From Dermatemys mawii (taxonomy: Eukaryota; Chordata; Testudines; Dermatemydidae), in NCBI GenBank assembly GCA_007922305.1, contig ML677351.1, forward strand, positions 8,399,558 to 8,463,557: 64,000 bases of DNA, read 5' to 3'. The notes beneath the pieces are model-generated. The model searched no databases and was not told where the DNA came from. It saw nothing but the letters and a program-made list of their open reading frames with translations. The position numbers and the translations under genes are program-made. Shown one piece after another: positions 55,331-64,000 of the stretch. Each line of letters starts with the position of its first letter. Positions within the stretch are counted from its first letter, which is position 1.

Positions 55331-57010
55331 TGTGATGTCGTATGGAATATAGGTGACCATTTATATTAAAGATACCAATATCATAGGATCACCATGAATC
55401 TTACAAGGTATGCTATTTAAGGTATCAGTAGAAAGTTAAGATTTGCTAAATATAATTATATTTATATGTATGCATCATCTTTGTATTGTGAATTATAAAT
55501 GTATATCCAACTTGTACTGTGTTTCTGGGTGACACCCCCTTACAGATTGGAATCAGCACTATTTAGGATGCTTAATGGCCCATCAAGGGCAATCTGCTTT
55601 TACAATGAACCCAATTAGAGAAGCCAAGGACATGCCTGTGAACAGGGGACACTAAGACCTTTTCCATGTCCATGTGCTGTGAGCTTGTATTTGAGACAAA
55701 GGGTGTACAAGCCCCATGACAAAAAGATATAAAAAGGCAGCTTTGTCATCTCAATTTTGTCTTCAATCCTGCTTCTCAGCTCCGGAGTAGCTTCTCTACA
55801 AACTGAAGCTTTGAACAAAGGACTGAGGGCTTGGTTACACTGGCACTTTATAGCGCTAAAAAGCCTGCACGAGCGCTATAACCTCCTCCCCGTCCACACT
55901 GGCAAGGCACGTAGAGCGCTATAACCACGGAGTTATAGCGCTCCTGGTAATCCACCTCTGCATGGGGAATAAGGGCTGTAGTGCAGCTGCTGTAGCAAGA
56001 ATGTGGACACCCACTGCGCTACAAGTGATCTCTTGAGATGCCTAGAGCCATTTAAGGCAATTGACGTCTCTTCCCTTTGTTTTGAACTCAGCTGGAGGAA
56101 TGCGGAAGTACCTCTTTAGAGTTTCTCTCTTAACTCGGCAGATAAGCAATGCAAACGTTTAAGGAGGGAGCCTGTGTGAAAACAAAGCCCTCTGTGAACG
56201 GAGGCTCACTGACAGGCTTTCAGAAGAACGGAAAAATCACTGGCTCTCTCCCTCCGCATACACACAACACGTCCCCCCTCACCCTCCTCGTTTAACAAGC
56301 ACGTTGCACCCAGCTGAATGCTGGGATACCTGCCCTAATGCGCTGCTCTTAATGCCGCATTAAGTGCCCCAAATGTGTCCATGCTATACCGCTGGTGCAT
56401 CTGAGTGTGGACATACAATAGCGCTATACATATTACTGTATAAGGGGACCACTATAACCAATAGCGCTATAATCTTGTAAGTGTAACTATACCCTGATAG
56501 ACCCATCTAAGCTTTGGATGTGTTCCAAAGGGACTTTACAAGCCAGCAAACTTACCTGTGCTGTTAAGAACCTAATACGTGGACTCTGAAATCATGTATG
56601 TAGCTGATAGCTTTGACCATTTAACAACTCTCTTCTCTTTCTCTTCTTTTATAATAAAACCTTTAGTTTTAGGTACTAAAGAATTGATTGGCAGTGTGGC
56701 ATTTTGGGTAAGGGCCAAATTATATTGATCTGGTAATGTGGCTGTCCTTTTGGGAATCAGAAGAACATTTTGTATAATGAATAGAGTTTTAAATAACTTC
56801 TCACTTTACTGGACTTATGTGCTCATTGGGAGCCAAAGACTAGAATGAAATAAAGGGGGCTATGGGATTTCTTTTCTCCAGCTTCTTGACAACCAATGTG
56901 GAAGATCAGAAGTACATTTTGTGACTAGTTGGTAAATCTAACTACGGTGTTAACCACCAGCCTGCCCTGATCTTGGCATTCTCAGTGTAGATTACCCAAG
57001 GAACGTCAAG
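55331..57010 (+). mobile_element. LTR (about 1.0 kb net) split by a Harbinger MITE
   Basis: It starts TGTGATGTCGTATGGAATAT and carries a promoter-like TATAAAAA at 55728-55735 with a downstream AATAAA at 56653-56658, so it reads on the plus strand. Phrases such as 'gtatcatct..ttgtattgtga', 'gaacaaaggactga' and 'ttagttttaggtactaaagaattg' match a turtle LTR I recognise by eye. The MITE at 55827-56494 interrupts it. The 3' end merges with the palindrome at 57011 and is approximate. No internal coding region is present. Confidence 0.6.
55827..56494 (-). mobile_element. Harbinger MITE, 668 bp, TGA TSD, related to the 49-53 kb element
   Basis: The left end GGGCTTGGTTACACTGGCAC equals the right end of the autonomous element, and its right end equals the other's left end, so it lies in opposite orientation. 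The target duplication TGA is at 55824-55826 and 56495-56497. AGCGCT palindromes occur four times at the left (55852, 55872, 55915, 55937) and twice at the right (56420, 56463), mirroring the autonomous copy. About 300 central bases do not match the autonomous element and code for nothing. Confidence 0.9.
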
Positions 57011-57567
57011 AATCCAGAATCAGCAGAAGACTATTCACTTAGTGAGGTACACGTGAGTAAGGGTATAGAATTTGGCTCATAGGTTCTAGTATGCCTCTTT
57101 TGGCAATGTTGAGACATCCTGAATCAGATCTCTTAAATGCTTTTCCATCTTTAGGATACATTTTTCATTGTGATATAAGATGAAACCAAGCATTAAAAGA
57201 ATACATAATGGAAATCAGTGATGGTAAACTGAGAAAAGAATGAAGGGGCAGAAGGTCATAGCTAGTTAAACATTTTTTGGGTTGTGGTAGATATAGTTAT
57301 TTTAGCTGTTCTGTGCTTGTAACCTTCTGCCCCTTCATTCTTTTCTCAGTTTACCATCGCTGATTTCCATTATGTATTCTTTTAATGCTTGGTTTCATCT
57401 TATATCACAATGAAAAATGTATCCTAAAGATGGAAAAGCATTTAAGAGATCTGATTCAGGATGTCTCAACATTGCCAAAAGAGGCATACTAGAACCTATG
57501 GGCCAAATTCTATACCCTTACTCACGTGTACCTCACTAAGTGAATAGTCTTCTACTGATTCTGGATT
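57011..57567. repeat. Near-perfect palindrome: 246-bp arms, 65-bp spacer
   Basis: The left arm 57011-57256 and right arm 57322-57567 are reverse complements with only about three mismatches by eye. The arms start and end with AATCCAGAATCAG / CTGATTCTGGATT. The spacer (57257-57321) includes 'agctagttaaacattttttggg'. There are no clear target duplications. The right arm reads into 'gggccaaattctataccc', an old dispersed repeat, which suggests the right arm is the original and the left arm an inverted copy. It is non-coding, and a transcript would form a long hairpin. Confidence 0.93.
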
Positions 57568-60264
57568 TAAGGTTGAAATATAAACACAGAGGAGTAAAAT
57601 CTAAAAGCCAATTCAGTATACGTAAAATAAACAAAAGGTGCTATTCATGTTTGATTTATTATAAAATGGTTTCTTCTATAGATGATCTTGATAATTTTGT
57701 AAGTGTTTCAAAAACCTCCCTTTCAACTTAGTGTGATTCACCAAATGATTTTGTACTTTATGATGCTTTATAGACTCAGTATTAAAAAACACAATCTCCT
57801 TTCCTCTGTTCCTTTTGTCAGGAGCTATTTCTGTGTAGTTAAATAAAAGAGAATTTTATAGTGCATCCATGGTGAATTTTGTGGTCTGCTCATTTTGATG
57901 TTTTTTTTTCCAGATACTGCATAATCTACACAAAGAGCTGATCAAAGAATATAAAACACAAACCCACAAAAAATGGAATGAGTAAGTAACATCATTGCAC
58001 TTGAAGGAATATCCATAAATTAAAGTAGCAACAAAATGCCCTTTGCAGATGCAAGTAATACAAAAAGCAATTATTTCAAAATATGATGGATAATGCTTTT
58101 CAGATAGTCTTGGAAATGTCCTACCATCATTACTAATCATATGAATGCAAAGTTGAACATAGGATGCTGTTTCATTACCAAAACAAATACAATGTATTAC
58201 ACAAACAACATATTCCAGAAATATTCATAGCATTACTGTTGTACAAGGATCAATGAGATACACTTCACCCTTATGCCTACTCCGATATAGATAAACACTA
58301 AGCTCCAACATGCTATTTATTACAGCTCTACAAAGTAAAGGTATTTCCATTTCACAACGATTTTTGATATTTCAAAATTTGGCTTCAGCTCAGTTGGGAT
58401 CACACGCCCAAATTTTTAAAATTCTCTACAAAAAGGAATGGAGCCGCTGCTCCAGGGCACTCTACCTAGCAGACTGCCCCAGAACCACAGACTCTGAAAA
58501 CCTAGGTAAACAAGCTGACAGGATACCAGGCAGGTTTCCATTGGACCCCCATCCCAGTTTCTGTCAGAGTCAACATCTCAACAAGATTTCAATGAGTTGG
58601 CAAATTCCTGTAAAAAATGTTTAGTTGGATTTTTTTCAACCAGCTGCTCTGTTTATCAAAGCTTTGATATCTGGTAAATACACTCTAGACAGCTCACTTG
58701 AAAAAAATTACGGATTAATACATATTGGATCAGACTGTCAAAGGCAGCAGGGAAAAAATCTACTTCAAAGGAGCAGATCCTTACCATGGCTCACCTTGGC
58801 ATGAAAATGGAAGTGTAGAAGCTACTGGAGTTTGTGAATCCAAAACTGAAGTTAGTTCCTTTAAGTGATATTTGACTTTCTTGGATATTTACTTGTAGCC
58901 CTCCTCTGGTTCACCATCCTGGAATGAGGGTGTTAAAGATGGGTAGGCCTGCCCTGTTTTTCTCATAGCTTTGGGGAGCTGGACCTGAAGTTCTGCCCTT
59001 TGCTCTGCATTGTGTGCCAGTGGGTATTCAACTCAGCCCAGACCCACTGAGACCAACCATCAGGAACAAAGCTGTATTCAGTAAGGAAACAGAACAGGAC
59101 TACAGTCCAGTGGGAACCGCTCTGCTTGCCTCATGATCTTATCTTCACTGCTAAAAACGTCTCAGTAAGAGGGAAGAGAGGATTTCTTTGCAAGAACAAG
59201 GAAGTTATCCCAAAATGCAGCAGTCTATAGTCCACAATTTGTAGCTCCCTCCACTGTTGCTGAAGCACACAGGACCTTGGGCTACAAATTTACATATTAA
59301 TATCTCCCTAAGCTGATCATTTAATCAATTTGCTTGTTTATTTTAAAACAAAGAATAATCCTTTGGTAGTATGACAATTTTTCCATAAACATTCACAGGT
59401 CTAGTTATCAGCCCCTAGGGCAAAGAATCGTCAGTTTCTTTTTATAATTCAACATGTAACCCAGTAGAATTACAAAGAGGTCATGTATCACCATCTTTTT
59501 CATTGAATTAGCATTTAGCACTGCATGGTACCATTGTAAACATGAAACACATTGGTTTTAATATTAGCCATTTATCAGGTTTGGAACTTAATAAGTCCCT
59601 TATCTCTGTAGTATGAGCATAGTACATAATTTAGCCTGAATTGTAACAAATATGCTTTTCTCTTAAGAGTGTTTAGTGAAGTATCCACACAAACACCTCA
59701 GACTTGCATTCTCTATGTCATCACTTGCCTGGGTGTACAGTAGTTGCTTGAGTTTATGTGCATTACCTTTCTGATGTACAATATGAAAAGAAATAATTAT
59801 TTGTAAGACAGTCATCCTACTGAGTTGAGTGACAGCAGAATTGTACTGTGTGATGCTTCAATCTGTCTCATAGGCAAGCAGGAGGTTAAATCATGTCTCC
59901 GACATACATCACCATTCAGAGCTGAGTTCTTTAGTAAGCCTCTTTTGCCTAGTTTTTTTCATTGCAAAACAAATAAGTGATTCCTTGGCGCCATCTCTCT
60001 TTTCTGTCTCCCTTGTGCTAGGAATCTCATTCAGCTACAGAGTCACTCCAGCAGACCTCTGCTCTAAATTTCATGCTTGACAGCTTGTTATAGGCACGGT
60101 TTTCTCCTAGCTACAAACTCCCAGCTTCCATCTCTGCTACAGTACTTTCCCCCTTTTAATAGGCTTTCTTGTTCTCCACAGTTTTCATTAACACCTCTGT
60201 GCTACCTCCTTACTGCTTCTTTACCATGCTACTATTGACTAAACCTCCCGATGCTTTTGTTACA
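57568..60264. other. Unannotated intergenic DNA
   Basis: No gene is recognised. 58440-58620 is a GC-richer patch with a 104-codon frame (58310-58624) lacking any domain-like sequence, possibly an old repeat. 58860-59300 also looks repeat-like but has no defined ends. Confidence 0.45.
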
Positions 60265-61560
60265 CAAAAACATAAAAATGGACATACTGAGTCACGTCAA
60301 TGGCCCATCTAGTCCAGAATCCTTTTGCCTGTGGCCGGTGCTAGATGCTTCAGAGGGAATTAAAAGAACAGGGCAGGACAGTTATCAAGTGATACATTGT
60401 CCAGTCCCAGCTTCTGGCAGTGAGAGATTTAGGAACACTCAAAACATAGGATTATATCCCTAAACATCTTAGCTAATAGCCATTGATGAATTAATCCTCT
60501 ATGAAATTACCTATTTTTTTAATCCAGTTATATTTTTGGCCTTTACTACATCCCCTGACAATGAGTTCTATTGGTTGACTGTACATTGTGTAAAGTATTT
60601 CTTTATATTTGTTTCAAACTTGCTGTCTATTAATATCATGTGTTATGTGAAGAAGTCTTGTGCTATGTAAAGTAACACTTGCCTATTGACTTTTCCCCCA
60701 TCATTCACGATTTTAAAGATCTTTTATCATACCCCCATTAGTAGCCTCTTTTCTAAAATGATTTTCTTTTTAATCTCTCCTCATATGGAAGGTGTTAATA
60801 ATTTTGGTTACCCTTCAATAATAATGTATCTTTTTTGAGATAGGCCGACCAGAACTACATGCAGAATTCGAGGTGTGGCATTATATAGTGGCATTGTGAT
60901 ATTTTGTGTCCCTTTCCTAATTGTTCCTAACATTGTTAGCTTTTTTAAAAAAAAACACTCTTGCCACACACTGAATGGATATTTTTATAGAACTATCCAC
61001 AATGACTCCAAGATCTCATTCTTGAGTGGTAACCCCATCATTTTGTATTTTAGTTGGGATTATATTTTCAAATGTTTGTTACTTTGCACTTCTCAACAAA
61101 ATGGCAAATGACATTCAGTGTGATCTAGTCATCAAGTTTTGTGAGACCCTCTTTAACTGTTCAGTCTGCTTTGGACTTAGCTATCTTGAATAATTTTGTA
61201 TCATCTGCCAACTTTACTATGTCACTGTTTACCCTTTTTTCCAGATAATTTATGAATAGGATGAACACCCCTGGTCCCAGTACAGATCATTGGGAAACTC
61301 CACTATTTCCCTGTCTTCACTATGAAAATTGACCATTTACTCTTACTCTGTTTCCTGTCTTTTAACCAGTTACTAATCCATGAGAGGACTGTTCCATTTA
61401 TCCCATGACCGCTTACTTTGGTTTGGGCCCTGGTCAAATGCTCTCTCAAAGTGCAAGTACACTGGATCACCCTTGTCCATGCTTGTTAACTCCCTCAAAA
61501 AATCAGGACAGAGGGATGAGGCATGATTTCCCTTTTCATAAACCATCTTTTTTAAAAATG
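60265..61560 (-). mobile_element. CR1 LINE, 3' half
   Basis: The plus strand gives the complement of a CR1 3' half: 'tcaatggcccatctagtccagaatcc', 'gctaatagccattgatgaattaatcctctatg', 'gaccagaactacatgcagaattcgaggtg', 'caatgactccaagatctcattcttgagtgg', 'gtatcatctgccaactttactatgtc' and 'ccagttactaatccatgagaggac'. It is the same subfamily as the copy at 24895-26360 and the same orientation, extending further into ORF2. Stops and indels throughout leave no intact frame. Confidence 0.82.
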
Positions 61561-61950
61561 TACTTGTTTCATATTCCCTTTCTCCTCTCTACTTCCATTG
61601 CCACTTGGCCTAGACCCTGATCTAGCTTGTACGAACCCACTTGTCCATCAAGTAGCTTTGCCTTTCAGCACATTTTCAACCTGACCCTCAAATCTGTAAT
61701 TGTGAAAGCACTTAAAAGAGATATGACTTCTTAACATTTTGCATGTCCTTCCATTCCTGACTTGAAGGGGCTTCTAAGTTTCCTACAGCTTAAAGAGTAG
61801 TCCATGCACTTTCTTATATGTTCTTAAATGTGTTCCTTTTCCAGATTCTCTACTTTCTTAGGAAAGAGCAAAGCAGTTACAGGTATTATTAGCAAAAAGG
61901 GAACCTAATTCTCACAAGTGGAGAGTCATGTCTTGTTCTGAAAAAAAAAC
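61561..61950. other. Unannotated intergenic DNA
   Basis: Nothing is recognised beyond the CR1 edge. Confidence 0.45.
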
Positions 61951-61954
61951 AACT

Positions 61955-62067
61955 ATGGTTGCAACCCTACAGGATTGTGCAGGAGTCTCCAGGAATTAAA
62001 AAATAATCTTTAGATTGTCATGTGACAAAACCTACAGGAATATGTCTAACCACAATTGGCAATCCTA
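61955..62067. mobile_element. Degraded small MITE (GGTTGCAACCCTA ... TTGGCAATCC)
   Basis: 'ggttgcaaccctacaggattgtgcaggagtctccaggaattaaa...gtcatgtgacaaaacctacaggaat...aattggcaatccta' has imperfect inverted ends and resembles a short DNA-transposon relic. No target duplication can be shown. Confidence 0.4.
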
Positions 62068-64000
62068 AAAAAACCTGGCACATTTTAATCTATAATTTTC
62101 AAGTGGATGCTAAATGCTGTGAACAGATTCCTACATGTGGTAAGCTCAATGCCTGTTGATTGCTCCAAATGCCTTTTGCCACGTGGCACAGAGGTGCTGG
62201 AATTAACTGTGTTTTCATCATCTGAGAGGTTATCATTACATTGTATTTTGGTTCTTCACAATCGCCCAAACAAAGCCTCAGGAACTGGGATGTGTGGAGG
62301 GAAATAAGTACATGAGATGTGATTGACCACATGGTTCTAAGAGAAGGTGACAGGGTTACTATACAGCTACTTCATCGTCCAGCATACCTGCCCTTACTAT
62401 GCATATCAGTGTTTTTTCCCCACCACTGGATCTTCATAAAGATTCAGAAAATGAATGAAACTTGTGCCCAGAGTTGCTCTGCTCTCACACCCCCATGTAA
62501 CCCAACATGAGGCTTAAATAGAACATTTTATGCTGATCTATTGCATTTAATAACAAAGTAGCAGAGCCAGTGTTCATATTATACTAATACCAGAAAAATA
62601 GAGAAAAGGGGTATTGAGTGGTTTTGAAATTGGCAAATCACCCACACTGAAATAGAGCCATCTTTTCCTGTTCAGTACCAGCAAAGCCTTTCTAATAACT
62701 AGCTATCTTCCTTCTTTTATTCAAATGAGATTTGGAAATTTGACATATCAATTGTGCAGGCTGGCTCCCAGAATCATTAACAAATTCAGATTTGTTATCC
62801 TTGGATATGGAAGGTCATTGCTACAGTGAACAACTACACTGAGTTACAACCCTGGCCTTGAACAGATTATATTTGAACCATACCAGGGCAATGGCTGTTC
62901 CACCTATAAATTGAAAAGGCTTTTAATACACAGAAATAAAATCATTCATGCAGAGGCTTGTTTCATAAAAAGTATCACACAGCAATAATATCATATGTAT
63001 ATTCTTGCAATATCTCCAATGTTAGGCTATAATGACGGTCTATAATTCAGTGTGATTTTAAAAATGAAGCAGCAATAAAATATTGATCAACATGTTGAAC
63101 CATTATTCAGAAGATGAGATCAATTTAGGAGTGGCAATAACTTGTAAAGGATTGTGACCTTCCTTGAGTACACGGTAATTCCAGGGATAAACTACTGTCT
63201 ATTTGTATGTTTCCTGGTGGAATGAAATGTTTATCAAAATCAGCTATTGAAAAGTATTAGATTTATGAGCTCCAGTTCACTTTAATGAGCCACTATAAGG
63301 CAACATCACTGCAAAAGTGGGTTTTGTAAAGGATTGTAGGCCTCTGATAATCCATGTGAGAAATCAATCTGGGATGATGGGGAATTTTGAGAATACGTCC
63401 ATGTTTTAGAGATTGTTCATGAGAGAAAGAAATAAAAAGAAAGTGCATGATAAAGTGGTATAAAAGAACCTGCTACGTGAATGCACTATCAACAAATAAA
63501 ATTATGCAAGAGAATCCTCTCACTTGCCCAAAATGTGGACATAATCTGATTTTGTATATTTATAAATATGTTGCTGCACTTTCATGTTTCTGAAATTAGA
63601 AGGATGTCATTTCTGCCATGGGAATGTGAGGCACCACCCAGTAGAATAATATTTCCTGTGTGTTCTGTCTCAGGTGCATTTTAAATTTAAACTGAGTCAA
63701 TTATGCAGTGTTTGAAATTAGGTGTGCAGCTTCTAATTACTATATCCAAATGTTTTTCTTTCTTTCTCAGCTCTCTTTGTAGTTCTTCCCTGAAGCACCA
63801 ATCTAGATATGACCACAGCAGATTTACACATACACAATTTCTTCAAAACATCAGAATTGCAATTTTCTTTCAATGAATGCCACAGAATTAAAATGCCATT
63901 CTAAAACAAAAGATAATGCATTTTTGCTTGTTTTAAAGAATACCAAAAATAACTATACTTCTGTAGAACAAAAAGCAGTTTAAGAGGAAAAACCACTATT
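62068..64000. other. Unannotated intergenic DNA
   Basis: I recognise no gene or repeat family. All frames are short and featureless. Confidence 0.5.

Noticed and set aside
57011..57567. Palindrome as a MITE
   Set aside because: No target duplications or known terminal motif are seen, and the arms show almost no divergence while flanking repeats are old. I kept it as an inverted duplication.

Overview
This window looks like intergenic DNA from a sauropsid, most probably a turtle. It is AT-rich and I see no convincing host gene exon, tRNA or rRNA. It is a dense, nested set of transposable elements: CR1 LINEs, hAT and PIF/Harbinger DNA transposons, LTR elements, tRNA-type SINEs, MIR/CORE-like SINEs and a Penelope-like remnant. 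The turtle call rests on the repeat mixture, which I recognise from general knowledge and not from any search.

Layout. 1-9.6 kb: unannotatable DNA plus an old CR1 copy (3.5-5.8 kb) split by a solo LTR (4220-4877) and a short SINE. 9.6-10.9 kb: a decayed plus-strand LINE reverse transcriptase. 11.8-14.7 kb: CR1 split by a hAT MITE, an old Harbinger derivative carrying a SANT/Myb fragment, a G-rich block and another hAT MITE. 16.9, 31.6 and 43.4 kb: three copies of one hAT MITE family with 8-bp target duplications. 22.7 and 30.4 kb: SINEs, the second folded back on itself. 24.9-26.35 kb: CR1 split by a hAT MITE. 27.4-28.5 kb: a solo-type LTR. 33571-39813: a Ty3/gypsy-superfamily element on the minus strand. 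48.1-53.7 kb: a Penelope-like remnant with a 4.3-kb Harbinger transposon inserted. 55.3-57.0 kb: an LTR with a Harbinger MITE inserted. 57011-57567: a near-perfect palindrome. 60.3-61.6 kb: another CR1.

The most notable unit is the retroelement at 33571-39813, bounded by ATCTC target duplications. Its pol order is protease - integrase - reverse transcriptase - RNase H. That is copia-like, yet the domains are gypsy-like, which is the hallmark of the Gmr1 clade (Goodwin and Poulter). The C-terminal half of its Gag capsid resembles the vertebrate SCAN domain, which was proposed to derive from such elements (Emerson and Thomas). Its 3' LTR is replaced by a fold-back, so both genomic ends carry the same LTR terminus in inverted orientation. 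Frameshifts and two in-frame stops make it non-autonomous, although the RT/RNase H and protease/integrase frames are long and keep their catalytic residues.

The second notable unit is the two-gene Harbinger at 49257-53599. It has a DDE transposase on the plus strand and a SANT/Myb accessory protein on the minus strand. The accessory gene has a well-supported intron, a 199-bp tandem duplication that copies its splice donor, and one nonsense codon. A 668-bp MITE (55827-56494) in opposite orientation shares its ends and subterminal AGCGCT palindromes. Presumably it was once mobilised by the same transposase family.
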